64,000 nucleotides of DNA from Arthrobacter sp. CDRTa11 (GTDB lineage Bacteria; Actinomycetota; Actinomycetes; Actinomycetales; Micrococcaceae): contig NZ_CP044532.1 in assembly GCF_026427775.1 (NCBI RefSeq), forward strand, positions 744,001-808,000. Reading direction: 5' to 3'. Position 1 is the stretch's first letter; each line of letters starts with the position of its first letter. The notes beneath the pieces were generated by a model. The model worked only from the letters and a program-made list of their open reading frames with translations, was not told the DNA's origin and made no database searches. Below, piece by piece: positions 25,748-35,700 of the stretch. The translations under genes and the position numbers were made by a program.

Positions 25748-25767
25748 ATTAGTGCACTAATCATTAG
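25748..25767. promoter_or_regulatory. Probable MarR operator
   Basis: The perfect 14-bp palindrome ATTAGTGCACTAAT (25748-25761) overlaps a second one, CTAAT-C-ATTAG (25757-25767), giving three ATTAG/CTAAT half-sites. It lies between the marR start and the divergent gene. Confidence 0.7.
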
Positions 25768-25807
25768 CGTACACTTAGTACCAGCAATTCGTTCTCTTCA
25801 AGGAGTC

Positions 25808-26053
25808 ATGATGGGCAAGGGCAAGCCGGCGGACAAAGACAACGCCTCGCAGCGGTTCATGCGGGCAACCGGAAAACTCAGGGCGATTTTCGGCCCGGCC
25901 AACCGCAGTTCCCTCTCTCACGACATGACCGAGGAGAACCGCAAACTGCTGCGGCAGCGCGAAGCCGAAAGCCAGCAGTGGGAAACGTTGCGCCGGCCCG
26001 ATGGCAGCACCTACGTCGTACCCAAAAACCCTGAGGACCAGTCCCTCCGCTGA
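25808..26053 (+). CDS. Small charged protein, unknown
   Basis: 81 residues (80 if the second ATG at 25811, better spaced from AAGGAG, is used). Highly charged and soluble, with the segment KLRAIFGPANRSSLSHDM, a helix rich in Arg/Glu/Gln and an RRPDGSTYVVPKN ending. The layout resembles the next small gene (LRFVFGPATRLDID... then a Y-A-V-R-R ending), so they may be distant paralogues. Divergent from the MarR gene and possibly under its operator. Confidence 0.65.
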   Translation: MMGKGKPADKDNASQRFMRATGKLRAIFGPANRSSLSHDMTEENRKLLRQREAESQQWETLRRPDGSTYVVPKNPEDQSLR

Positions 26054-26185
26054 GCCCGCCGGCAGGGGCCTTTTCCCAGCTCCGGGCGTAAAATAAGGGC
26101 ACTGGCTCCAGTTGGGGCCGTTGCTCCTCTCGGGGGCAATGGTCCTGCGGCTCTTCCTGGGGAGCGTGGGAAGGGGGTGGAAATA

Positions 26186-26392
26186 ATGGCACATGTACTC
26201 AGTGGTTTTATGAACCTGACTGAACGGCTCCGGTTCGTCTTTGGCCCGGCGACGCGTCTCGACATCGACGAACCTGTTGTGCACAAGCATGATGCGTTCG
26301 AGCAGGCCTCAGACGAGGAACTCTCCCACTTCGAAGTGGAGACCGATTCCCACGGCCACCATTACGCAGTCCGGCGCGAAGACCTCACCTGA
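26186..26392 (+). CDS. Small acidic protein, possible paralogue of the preceding gene
   Basis: 68 residues. The ATG at 26186 follows AAGGGGGTGG; a GTG at 26177 would lie inside that site. Acidic and His-rich (VETDSHGHHYAV), with FVFGPATRLDIDEPVV like FGPANRSSLSHD in the neighbour. No family recognised. Ends before a bidirectional terminator shared with lysC. Confidence 0.65.
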   Translation: MAHVLSGFMNLTERLRFVFGPATRLDIDEPVVHKHDAFEQASDEELSHFEVETDSHGHHYAVRREDLT

Positions 26393-26417
26393 AGACCTCA
26401 CCTGAGACGCCGACGGA

Positions 26418-26456
26418 AAAGCCGCCCCGCACAGTTTCGATGTGCGGGGCGGCTTT
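26418..26456. terminator. Bidirectional terminator between small gene and lysC
   Basis: Perfect 16-bp arms AAAGCCGCCCCGCACA and TGTGCGGGGCGGCTTT around a 7-base loop, with A-rich and T-rich flanks that work for both convergent transcripts. Confidence 0.85.
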
Positions 26457-26501
26457 CGTTGTAAGTCTGGAGGGGGCGCCTCCAGTGCCAGGCGTTCCTG
26501 C

Positions 26502-27860
26502 CTAGCGGCCGGTGCCGCCGTACACGGTGGCTTCGTCGTCACTGTCCAGGTCAAAAGCCTTGTGGATGGCGCGGACGGCGTCGTCCAGAAGGTCCGCATG
26601 CGTCACCACGGAGATCCGGATCTCGGAGGTGGAGATCATGTTGATGTTGATTCCGGCTGCGGACAAAGCCTTGAAGAAAGTCGCGGAGACACCCGGGTGC
26701 GAGCGCATGCCGGCGCCGATGAGGGACAGCTTTCCGATCTGCTCGTTGTATTCGATGTTCTCGAATCCGATGTCCGGCTGTGCTGTCTTGAGCGCCTTGA
26801 GTGCGTCCGCACCTTCGACGATGGGCAGGGTAAAGGAAATGTCCGTCCGGCCGGTGCCGTGGGTGGACACGTTCTGGACGATCATGTCGATGTTTGAGTG
26901 GGCGTCAGCGATGACCTGGAAGATCGCGGCGGCCTTGCCCGGGATGTCCGGTACGCCCACCACTGTGACCTTGGCTTCGGAACGGTCATGTGCAACGCCG
27001 GAGATGATTGGCTGCTCCAAGGCAACTCCCTCTTGAGTGGTGATCTTGTCTTCGGCGCTGGGGATGACCCAGGTGCCTTCGTGCTGGCTGAATGAGGATC
27101 GAACGTGGAGCGGCACACCGAACCGGCGCGCGTACTCGACGCACCGGAGGTGCAGGATCTTGGCGCCGGAGGCGGCCAGTTCCAGCATTTCCTCGCTGGA
27201 GATCGTGTCGATCTTCTGGGCGGAGGGGACCACACGCGGATCCGCGGTGTAGATGCCGTCCACGTCGGTGTAGATCTCGCAGACGTCAGCTTCCAGCGCG
27301 GCTGCCAGGGCAACGGCGGTGGTGTCTGAGCCGCCGCGGCCCAGGGTGGTGATCTCGTTGGTGGAGCGGCTCATGCCCTGGAATCCGGCAACAATCGCTA
27401 TGTGGCCCTTGTCCAGTGATGTACGGATGCGGTGCGGGTCCACATCGATGATCCTGGCCTTGCCGTGAATCCCGTCCGTAATCATGCCGGCCTGCGATCC
27501 GGTAAAGGACTGGGCTGAGGCGCCGAACTTGTTGATAGCCATGGCCAGCAGGGCCATGGAGATGCGCTCCCCGGCCGAGAGGAGCATATCCATTTCCCGT
27601 GCGGGGGCAGAATCGGTCACCTGGGCGGCCAGATCCAGCAGTTCGTCAGTGGTGTCACCCATGGCGGATACCACCACAACAACTTCGTTGCCGGCCTGCT
27701 GGGCATCCACCACACGCCTGGCAACCCGCTTGATGCCTTCGGCGTCCGACACGGATGAGCCGCCGAACTTCTGGACAATCAGCTGTTTGGTGACTGCACC
27801 GCCGTCGGGCCCCTTTTGCGGCTGGACTGCGGTGTGCACTTCGGTAGTGGGCGTACTCAT
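26502..27860 (-). CDS. lysC: Aspartokinase
   Basis: 452 residues from ATG 27860, preceded by GAAGG; an in-frame start 21 bases earlier has no site. The N-terminal tail is about 30 residues longer than usual, and the kinase begins at [15 protein letters not shown]. Other marks are [37 protein letters not shown], and two C-terminal ACT domains for feedback by lysine/threonine ([13 protein letters not shown] and [17 protein letters not shown]). It phosphorylates aspartate, the first step to lysine, methionine and threonine. The asd gene that often follows lysC is not here; a terminator comes next. Confidence 0.96.
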   Translation of the reverse strand: MSTPTTEVHTAVQPQKGPDGGAVTKQLIVQKFGGSSVSDAEGIKRVARRVVDAQQAGNEVVVVVSAMGDTTDELLDLAAQVTDSAPAREMDMLLSAGERISMALLAMAINKFGASAQSFTGSQAGMITDGIHGKARIIDVDPHRIRTSLDKGHIAIVAGFQGMSRSTNEITTLGRGGSDTTAVALAAALEADVCEIYTDVDGIYTADPRVVPSAQKIDTISSEEMLELAASGAKILHLRCVEYARRFGVPLHVRSSFSQHEGTWVIPSAEDKITTQEGVALEQPIISGVAHDRSEAKVTVVGVPDIPGKAAAIFQVIADAHSNIDMIVQNVSTHGTGRTDISFTLPIVEGADALKALKTAQPDIGFENIEYNEQIGKLSLIGAGMRSHPGVSATFFKALSAAGININMISTSEIRISVVTHADLLDDAVRAIHKAFDLDSDDEATVYGGTGR

Positions 27861-28072
27861 GCGCGTACCTTCACGGATCAATCGGAGTTTTGGAGGCCAG
27901 CCGCCTTGAGGCGCAACGGCGTAGCTTGTCTGCCCAGTTTATCTTTGCCTGCCGTCCGCCGTTGAATTGTGACCCAATCCCATCCTCTTGGAGGACCCGG
28001 GAAGACGCACTGCAGGCGTACGATCCTATAGTCAGTATGCATTCACAGACTTGGGGGACAGGTGCGCGGAAA

Positions 28073-29044
28073 ATGACAGCAGATCAGCACACGGAAGGCG
28101 GACCGGGCCAGCCGGACAGCCTGCAGCAAGGGGGCATCACAGCCAGTGGGGTAAGCCGAAGCTTCGGCGCGGTACATGCCGTCGAGCACATGGACTTCCA
28201 TGCCCCCGCGGGAAAGGTGACGGCCCTGATCGGACCCAACGGGGCCGGAAAAACAACATTGCTCCTGATGCTGGCGTCACTGCTGGCGCCGGATTCCGGA
28301 ACCGTCAGAGTGGGCGGGCTTGATCCCCGGCACCATCGGTTGGAGGTACGGAGCAGGATCGGGTGGATGCCGGACACCCTGGGCGTGTGGGAGTCCCTGA
28401 CGGCCCGCGAAATCCTGACGCAGATGGCCCGCTTCTACCGGCTTCCAGCCGCAGGAATCGCCCAGCGTGTTTCGGCGATGCTGGAGCGGGTACGCCTCAG
28501 CGACCTGGCAGACCAGCCGGCACGCGTCCTGTCCCGAGGCCAGCAGCAGCGGCTCAGCCTGGCGCGTGCCCTGATTCACCAGCCCTCTGTCCTCCTCCTT
28601 GATGAGCCGGCATCAGGCCTGGACCCGGGGTCACGGGTGGAACTCCGGAACATGTTGCGCCAGCTCGCAGCCGAAGGCACAGCCGTGGTGGTCTCCTCCC
28701 ACGTCCTGAGCGAACTTGACGAAATTGCCGACGGCGCCGTCTTCGTCAACAACGGCCGCACCGTCAGGCAGCAGACCATCGAAGAGGCTGCCGCCTCCGG
28801 ACGCCGTTACGCCATTTCGGCGTCGGACGGGGCTGCCCTGGCAGCCAAACTCACCAGCCTGGGCCTTGCGTTCCGGGTGGAGGACGGACGCCGGCAGGCC
28901 GTCAGCCTCATGCTGATGAACGACGACGACGCCGCGCGCCTCCTGCGGGACCTCGTGCTGGCGGGCGTGGGAGTAAGCTCCTTTGCCCCCGCCTCAGGTG
29001 CCTTGGAAGAGACATACATGAGCCTTGAAGGGGAGCGTCGATGA
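28073..29044 (+). CDS. ABC transporter ATP-binding protein
   Basis: 323 residues from ATG 28073; ATG 28037 is possible but without a ribosome site. The nucleotide-binding domain has Walker A GPNGAGKTTL, a Q-loop region, a slightly unusual signature LSRGQQQRLSLARAL, Walker B VLLLDEPASGLDP and the switch His (VVSSHVLSELDEIA). A C-terminal extension of about 90 residues is typical of drug/antibiotic ABC-2 exporters. It overlaps the permease gene by 4 bases, and the two plus the following membrane protein form one operon. Confidence 0.92.
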   Translation: MTADQHTEGGPGQPDSLQQGGITASGVSRSFGAVHAVEHMDFHAPAGKVTALIGPNGAGKTTLLLMLASLLAPDSGTVRVGGLDPRHHRLEVRSRIGWMPDTLGVWESLTAREILTQMARFYRLPAAGIAQRVSAMLERVRLSDLADQPARVLSRGQQQRLSLARALIHQPSVLLLDEPASGLDPGSRVELRNMLRQLAAEGTAVVVSSHVLSELDEIADGAVFVNNGRTVRQQTIEEAAASGRRYAISASDGAALAAKLTSLGLAFRVEDGRRQAVSLMLMNDDDAARLLRDLVLAGVGVSSFAPASGALEETYMSLEGERR

Positions 29045-30174
29045 GCCAGCTGACCGAAACACAGCACCAGCCCTCCGTGCCACATACCGCCGGGGGCTAC
29101 GTCGCCGGAATCAGGGACGTTGTGGTCCTTGAACTGAAACAGCGCCTGCGTTCCCGGGGCTGGTACATCATGCTGTCCATCTGGTTTGTCCTCACCGGCC
29201 TGGTGACCTGGCTGACCTGGGCCAGCTGGAATGCCAACCAGGCAGCCCAGCGGGCCTACTCGGATTTCGCTACCGAGGCCACTGGCCCCGGGTCCATGAT
29301 CTTCGAAGTGGTTTTGGCCTTTGTCCTCCTGTTCGCGCTGCTGGTGGCACCCGCGTTGTCAGCCAACGCCGTCAACGGCGACCGCGCCGGCGGAACGCTG
29401 GCAATCCTGCAGGTGACACTGCTGCAGCCCGGGCAGATACTGTGGGGGAAATTTTTCGCCGCCTGGCTTGCCGCGCTGGCCTTCCTGGTATCCAGCGCAC
29501 CTTTCCTGATCATCGGCGTGGCGCTCGGGGGCATGACACCGGGCCACGTCCTCGTGGCGCTGTTGATGCTCACCCTGGAAGTAGGCGTTGTCTGCGCCGT
29601 TGGCGTCGGAATCTCGGCCCTGGCCGGGCGTCCGTTGTTTTCCATTGTGGTGACCTACCTCGCGGTGGCGGGGCTGGTCTTCGGCACCCTGATTTCCTTT
29701 GGCTTGGGCACCGGCCTGACCCATGGCACCGTCATGGCAAACGAGGCGCAGTACAGCGGCTTTAGCCAACCGACGCCGGATCCGGAAGAACCCGAATACA
29801 CGTGTTCCGGGCCGCTCCGCGAACGTTCCACCGTGCACACCGAACGCATCGCCTGGCTGCTGGCCATGAATCCGTACGTGGTGGTGGCGGACGCCATCCC
29901 GTATCCGGACCGTACCATGAGCCCGTTTGGCTATTCAGGGGTTGGAGCCATTGAATCAATCAGCCAGGGGGCAAGGCATGCCATGGCCGGCCCGGAGGGG
30001 ACATTTCCCTGCGCCAATGGCGAGCCCAAGCCCCGGTATTTGGCGCAGTCCGCTGCGTTGTGGCCCCTTGGCCTTGGCCTGCAGCTGCTGTTCGCCGGGC
30101 TCCTGATGTGGCTGGGGTGGCGTTCGCTGCGGACGCCGGCCCGGAAGCTGGCGCGGGGCACCCGGATCGCCTAG
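29041..30174 (+). CDS. ABC-2 type transporter permease
   Basis: 377 residues with about six membrane helices: one after residue 35 (YIMLSIWFVLTGLVTWLTW), a cluster at about 85-225, a long extracellular loop with HTERIAWLLAMNPYVVVADAIPYP and two conserved cysteines, and a last helix (LWPLGLGLQLLFAGLLMWLGW). It is partner of the upstream ATPase. The loop HTERI-W and PCANGEPKP sequence recurs in the next gene product, so both are homologous subunits. Cargo unknown. Confidence 0.88.
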   Translation: MSQLTETQHQPSVPHTAGGYVAGIRDVVVLELKQRLRSRGWYIMLSIWFVLTGLVTWLTWASWNANQAAQRAYSDFATEATGPGSMIFEVVLAFVLLFALLVAPALSANAVNGDRAGGTLAILQVTLLQPGQILWGKFFAAWLAALAFLVSSAPFLIIGVALGGMTPGHVLVALLMLTLEVGVVCAVGVGISALAGRPLFSIVVTYLAVAGLVFGTLISFGLGTGLTHGTVMANEAQYSGFSQPTPDPEEPEYTCSGPLRERSTVHTERIAWLLAMNPYVVVADAIPYPDRTMSPFGYSGVGAIESISQGARHAMAGPEGTFPCANGEPKPRYLAQSAALWPLGLGLQLLFAGLLMWLGWRSLRTPARKLARGTRIA

Positions 30175-30278
30175 CTTCTCCTCTGGACAGGCCTGCCACA
30201 GCGGATCACGATTGTAGGAGCCGGCTGTGCAGCCGGATCTCGGGTGGCTGGGCCTGTCCAGGGATGGAGGCTGGAACG

Positions 30279-31472
30279 ATGCCCGAAGATGACCACCAGG
30301 CTGCCGTACGGCCGGCCCCGGAACCGTTCTACGAACCCATCGGCGGCGGCTGGATCAATGAGCCGCCGGAAGTCGGGGACGACGCCGGCCGGCCACCGCG
30401 GCAGGACGGCGCCGCCCGGGTGGCGCTAAGGCAGGCGGCGGACGACTGGTTGCGCTCCATCAGGACGGTCAGGTTCTGGGGCTCTACGGCAATGGTTGTG
30501 CTCGGTGCCTGGCTCACGGCCGCGGCAGTTGTCGCGCTCGGGACTGTCCAGGAAGATCCATTACTGGCGGAAACGCAGCTCTGGACCTACATTCTGGCCT
30601 CGGCGTTGATGGCCCCGGCTGGCGCCCTCCTGGCCGTGCATTGGGGGCATCGGGGCATCTCTTCATTCGATGGAATCGAACGGCCCGGCCACGCCAGCCG
30701 GAGCCCGCTGGCGGATTTCTTCGCGACGGCGGCCCGCGGCTTCGTCTTCGCGGTGCTTGCCCTTGTTGTCCTGCTCGTTCACGCCGGTCTTGTGGGCGCT
30801 CCCGGCGGGCTTGCGGTGGCAGCCGCGGGGTTGGCCCTTCTCGAGTTCGCCGTATTCGGCGCCCTTGCCGCCGGCATCTCGGCGTGGCTCGGGCGTTCCC
30901 GTGCTGCGGGCACGGCTGTCTGGGCACTGGCCTGGTGGCTGGTGCTCGGGAACCTTGCCGCCGTGTGGGCCTTATTTCCCGCAGTCCGTGCCGAAGAACC
31001 GGTGACGGTGGTGCTGAACATCGAACGGGGTCCTGACGGCGTTCCTGTGGCTTACGACTGTGCAGCGGAGATTGTGGGTGTAGCCGAGGTATTCCACACG
31101 GAACGGATTATGTGGCTGGCCGCTCCCAACCCGATGATGATTTTCGTTATGGTGGCTGCGGGCGCCGACGGCGGCTCCGATGCCTACGCCGACTACACTT
31201 CCGCTCTCGGTGGCCCCGGTGTCTTAGGCTGGTTTCCCATGGCCCTGCAGGCGACAGCCGACGGAATCCAGGTCCCGTGCGTCAATTCCGAGCCGAAGGC
31301 TGCTGGCTCCTTCCAAACCCCCTTTGGCGGCGATGGGCCTGGCCATGCAGGGTGGGTTGGCCGTTGGGCTCCTGGCTGCGGGCCATCATGCCGCTCGTCG
31401 CCGGGTTATTCGGGAGAAGGTGGATCAGGAGGAGGCCTCAGCGGGATGAAACCCCAGGGTTGTCCAACCTGA
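30279..31472 (+). CDS. Second ABC-transporter membrane subunit, frameshifted near the 3' end
   Basis: ATG 30279 follows GGAGG. A 60-residue polar N-terminus leads to five or six helices and an extracellular loop (HTERIMWLAAPNP, PCVNSEPKAAG) homologous to the upstream permease. As read, the final helix is lost after FQTPFGGDG and replaced by 40 Gly/Ser/Pro-rich residues ending at 31472. Removing one C from the CCCCC run at 31318-31322 restores PLAAMGLAMQGGLAVGLLAAG, a good last helix, and a stop at 31449. So the gene carries a +1 frameshift, either real or an error in the sequence; the restored product has about 389 residues. Confidence 0.75.
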   Translation: MPEDDHQAAVRPAPEPFYEPIGGGWINEPPEVGDDAGRPPRQDGAARVALRQAADDWLRSIRTVRFWGSTAMVVLGAWLTAAAVVALGTVQEDPLLAETQLWTYILASALMAPAGALLAVHWGHRGISSFDGIERPGHASRSPLADFFATAARGFVFAVLALVVLLVHAGLVGAPGGLAVAAAGLALLEFAVFGALAAGISAWLGRSRAAGTAVWALAWWLVLGNLAAVWALFPAVRAEEPVTVVLNIERGPDGVPVAYDCAAEIVGVAEVFHTERIMWLAAPNPMMIFVMVAAGADGGSDAYADYTSALGGPGVLGWFPMALQATADGIQVPCVNSEPKAAGSFQTPFGGDGPGHAGWVGRWAPGCGPSCRSSPGYSGEGGSGGGLSGMKPQGCPT

Positions 31473-32037
31473 ACATCAGCGAAGGGAAGCCTTTGCCAAA
31501 TTTGTCCAGTTCCGGGGCGACGTAGCCGTCCCGGGTAAATCCCAGATGCTGGAGCAGCCTAATCGATGCAGTATTTGGTTCATAGACTCCGGCGAAGACA
31601 GTACTGACGCCAAGCTCCCGGAAAAGCCACTGCACCAGGGCACCCGCGGCCTCCCGGCCGTAGCCCCGGCCCTGGTAATCAGGGTGCAGGACGTAACCCA
31701 GTGACGCCTGGTGGGAGGGGAGGCTGCCGGGGGTCAACGTTCCGCGTGCCGGTGAACCCGCACTGTTCCAGGTCCTCCCGTCGCCGATCAGCTGGCCGGT
31801 ATCCCGAAGAGTGATGGCCCAGCCGTAGTGAAACCACTCAGGGGTGGATACGGCAGCACGCTCCACTACTTCCGCCAGCCGCACACGGTTCTCTTCGGCT
31901 GTCAGGGGCGCGTGGGACAGGAAGCGCGTGACGCCTTCATCCCCGCGGAAACTGTGAACGGCAGCGGCGTCGGCAGGGGTCAGCAGGCGCAGTGTGAGGC
32001 GCTCAGTCTCAATTGGTGCGATGCCGGCCGTGCTCAT
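31438..32037 (-). CDS. GNAT family N-acetyltransferase (RimJ/RimL-like)
   Basis: 199 residues; GGGAGG precedes the ATG. The opening IETERLTLRLLTPADAAAVHSF and the acetyl-CoA loop GYVLHPDYQGRGYGREAAGALVQW followed by NTASIRLLQHLGFTRDGYV are those of RimJ/RimL-type transferases. The cytosolic enzyme acetylates an amine on a small molecule or protein N-terminus; substrate unknown. Its 3' end overlaps the convergent membrane-protein gene by a few codons. Confidence 0.92.
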   Translation of the reverse strand: MSTAGIAPIETERLTLRLLTPADAAAVHSFRGDEGVTRFLSHAPLTAEENRVRLAEVVERAAVSTPEWFHYGWAITLRDTGQLIGDGRTWNSAGSPARGTLTPGSLPSHQASLGYVLHPDYQGRGYGREAAGALVQWLFRELGVSTVFAGVYEPNTASIRLLQHLGFTRDGYVAPELDKFGKGFPSLMFRLDNPGVSSR

Positions 32038-32063
32038 CTTGCCTCCCGTTAAGTCCGTGCTTG

Positions 32064-32663
32064 CTAAGTCAGTGCGTTGCGGCGGCCTTCGAATGCCCGG
32101 CCAAGGGTGACTTCGTCCGCGTATTCCAGATCCCCGCCGACGGGTAGCCCGGAAGCCAGGCGGGTAACCACTATCCCGATCGACTTCAGCATGCGTGCCA
32201 GGTAGGTGGCCGTCGCCTCGCCCTCCAGGTTGGGATCGGTGGCGATGATGACTTCCTGGATGGCGCCGTCGTTGAGCCGGGTGAGAAGTTCGCGGATCCG
32301 CAGTTGCTCGGGGCCCACGCCGGCGATGGGGTTAATGGCTCCGCCGAGCACATGGTACCGGCCACGGAATGACCTGGTCCGTTCCACGGCAAGGACGTCT
32401 TTGGACTCCTCCACCACACAGATAACTGAAGGATCACGCCGGGGGTCACGGCAGATGTTGCACAGCTCCTGCTCCGTAACGTTGCCGCAGGCAGAGCAGA
32501 ACTTCACCCGCTCCTTCACGGTGGTGATGGCTTCCACCAGCCGCTTCATGTCCTGCGGATCGGCTTCGAGGATATGGAATGCCAGACGCTGCGCGGATTT
32601 GGGGCCAACACCGGGAAGGCGTCCGAGCTCATCAATCAGCTCCTGGACTGCACCTTCGTACAC
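32064..32663 (-). CDS. recR: Recombination protein RecR
   Basis: 199 residues, standard length. GTG start with GAGGGA upstream. The helix-hairpin-helix near the N-terminus ([20 protein letters not shown]), a four-Cys zinc finger ([17 protein letters not shown]) and the Toprim domain ([27 protein letters not shown]) are all intact. It works with RecF/RecO in loading RecA at gaps. Lies 45 bases downstream of dnaX, the common dnaX-recR order. Confidence 0.97.
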   Translation of the reverse strand: MYEGAVQELIDELGRLPGVGPKSAQRLAFHILEADPQDMKRLVEAITTVKERVKFCSACGNVTEQELCNICRDPRRDPSVICVVEESKDVLAVERTRSFRGRYHVLGGAINPIAGVGPEQLRIRELLTRLNDGAIQEVIIATDPNLEGEATATYLARMLKSIGIVVTRLASGLPVGGDLEYADEVTLGRAFEGRRNALT

Positions 32664-32708
32664 GTTTCCCTCTTTAAATCGGTTTGGATGATTGGTGGAT
32701 CAGTGCGG

Positions 32709-35700
32709 TCAGAACCGCGGTGGAAGCGGGCTTCCGTCAGGGGAGCGCTCTTCGATCAGCTTTCCGCCCAGAATACGCTCGACGGCGGCACGCCCAAAGA
32801 CGCCCGATTCTTCAATGGTTTCATCGTCCGAGCTGGGGATGTCCTGGACATAGGTGGTGCTGGCTGCAACCACCCGGGCCGGAGCCTTGGCCCGGCCGGC
32901 CTCGGCTTCGGGACTGTTGGACAGCCGCTGGTACAGGCTTTGTCTGGCAGCGGCTGCCGCCGGTGATGTTGCGGGTGCTGGCTGTGGGGCGGCCGGAGGG
33001 GCAGAGGAGGCCATGGCGTAAACGGGTTCCCTGGGACTATTCGTCACCTGCTCCGGCACCTGCTCCGGCGTAGTGGCCGTTGCGGCCGGCACTGTGGTGG
33101 CTTCAGGGGAGACCACCGGTACTGGTGACAGGCCCCAGCTGGCCTCCGCGTCCGGATCAGCCCGGACGGCAGCAGGGCCGGGGATCTGGGCTGTGGCAGG
33201 CTCGTAGGCCGGCGCCGGGGCAGTTTCCGGAATTGCCGGTTCGGCGGCGGCAGTGGCAGGGCTTTTGCCGACGTTGCTCTCTGAACCCATGACCCAGATG
33301 CCCGGAGCCTGCTCCACGGCACGGGTCCAGGGATCGTGCGAGGTGTCCGGCTTCGACGCTTCTGGCGATGGTGCCTGTTTCTTGCCGCCGGAGCGTGGGG
33401 TGGTCTCAGCCCGATTCTTTGCAGGCCGTGAGGCGACGGCAGCCGGAATGGCAGCGGGCCCCTGCTGAGAGTCAAGCCCCTGCTGAGAGTCACCTGGGGC
33501 CGGGGGTGCCCAGTCCATGGGGGGTTCCTCATCCAGCGGCGGCGCGTCCTCGTCCCGCGGCGGACCCCAGTCGTCGTCGGAATAGGAGTACGTGCCCTCA
33601 GTGTTCAGGCCCGGGTCGGCGGCCTGAGCCCCGGCGGCGCTCGGCAAACCCGGAGCTGCGGCGGCTTCTTCTTTACCGGAGTGCACGGCCTGTACTCCGG
33701 AGGGGCCTACTGCTGGGGCTGCTTCGTCCGGGGTTGCTTCCGGACGCACGGGGCTTGCGCTGCCCGCCGTCGCATCCTGTGGCAGCGGCTTCGCTGGTTC
33801 CCGTTCCGGCGACTCGGAATGGGACTTCGCCGGAGACTGCACAGCTGACTGTGACGGGGCAGCGTTCTGGCCCGGCGTGGATGCATCAACCGGGCTGGCT
33901 GGTTGCTGTACCGGCGCTGCGCCGGGAGCAGGGGCAGGGGCGAGTCCCCAGGCGACGTCCGCGGACGTGGCCTGGGCCTCGGGACTAACGGGTGCTTTTG
34001 GGTTTGGCTCAGAGCTCACTGGACTGTTGGCGGAACCGGAAACTGCGGTGATCTGGCAGTCGATGCCCACGGTCTTGTGGATTGCCTGGCGCAGGTTGTC
34101 GGAATGGTCGGCGCGGCCGAAAGCGCCGGCCAGGCCCGTGGTGGTGAAGGCCAGTGTCAGGACCTGCCCATCAAAGGCGCCTACCTGGGCGTTGGGCTCC
34201 ACCAGCGCCCAGGTGCTGCGCTTGATCTTGGACAGTGCCTGAAGGATCTCGGGCCATGCACGGCGCAGTACTTCGACGTCGCCCGAGGAGCTTGTGGCGC
34301 TTGCTGCCGGAGGCCGCGGGGCTGCTGCTGCTTCTGGTTCCCGCCCCGCTGCTGGCCGGGCATCATGGACCGGCCCGCCACTATGCATCGGCCCGGCACT
34401 CTGGACTGGCCCGGCATTATGGACGGGTGCGGCTCCATTGACCGGCAGGGGATGAGGGGCCGGCGTGGATCCTGATGCTTTTGCCACCTGCGCTGCCTCT
34501 GGCAGCGCCTGGGCGGCACGCATGTTCGCCGGAGCGGTTTGGCGTCCATCCGGCCGCTCCTCCCTGGGCCAGTCCGCAGTGGTGACGCGCGGCGCCGTCA
34601 GAGGCTGGCCCGGTTCGGCATGTCCTGCCTGCGCGGCTTCTCCGTCCCGGGCAGCCTGCCCGCGAGGCTCCGCCGGCACGGCAGGAGTCGGGTTAGAAAC
34701 GGGGGTTTCCGGCGGCAGCCCACGCCGCAGCGGTGCCGCGGCGGATGCAACAGCCTCCGGCCGTTCAGGGCCGCGCTGAGAAGGGCCGGACGGGTCAGCA
34801 GGCATTGCAGGCGCAGCCGAGGAAGATGCCGCCCTCGGTGCCGCGATGGCAGCGGCGGGAGAACCGGCGTCGGTTCCTGCATAGTTGAGCCGCCGCTCCA
34901 CGCGGTCGATCCTGGCGGCGATGCCGCGTTCGGTCTGTTCGGAGCTGGGCAGCAGGATGCGGGCGCAGAGAAGTTCCAGGTGCAGGCGCGGTGACGTGGC
35001 CCCAGTCATTTCGGTCAGTGCCGTGTTGGTGACATCCGCGGCGCGCGAAAGTTCTGCCGCGCCCAGGTTGTGGGCCTGATTCTGCAGGCGGGCGATCTGG
35101 TCTGCGGGCATCCCGCGCAGGATGGTCTGGGCACTTTCCGGCATGGCCTGGACGATGATGAGGTCGCGGAAACGTTCCAGCAGGTCCTCAACAAAACGAC
35201 GCGGGTCATGGCCGGTTTGGATGACCCGGTCCACCGCCCGGAATACGGTGGCGGCGTCGGATGCTGCCACGGCTTCCACAACGTCGTCCAGCAGCGATGC
35301 ATGGGTATAGCCGAGCAGGGCGACCGCGAGCTCATAATCCAGGCCACTGGGACCGGCGCCGGCCATGAGCTGATCCAGAACGGAGAGGGAGTCACGGACG
35401 GACCCGCCGCCGGCGCGGATCACCAGGGACAGGACGCCGGGGGCAACCGGCACGTTCTCCTGCCGGCACAGCAGTTCCAGATAGGCCATCAGCGGTTCCG
35501 GCGGCACCAGGCGGAAGGGGTAGTGATGGGTGCGGGAACGGATGGTGCCGATGACCTTGTCAGGCTCCGTGGTGGCGAAGATGAACTTGATGTGCTCCGG
35601 CGGTTCCTCCACGATTTTGAGCAGGGCGTTGAAGCCGGCGGAGGTGACCATGTGGGCTTCGTCGATGATGAAGATCTTGTAGCGGTCCCGGACTGGGGCA

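Noticed and set aside
27994..28032. TTGGAG / TATAGT promoter for the ABC operon
   Set aside because: Spacing between the boxes is over 30 bases, so it cannot be one sigma-A promoter.
31112..31525. 137-codon frame overlapping the ABC membrane gene
   Set aside because: Its composition is Arg/Trp/Pro-rich. The frameshift explanation fits the third frame, which gives the missing helix, and not this one.
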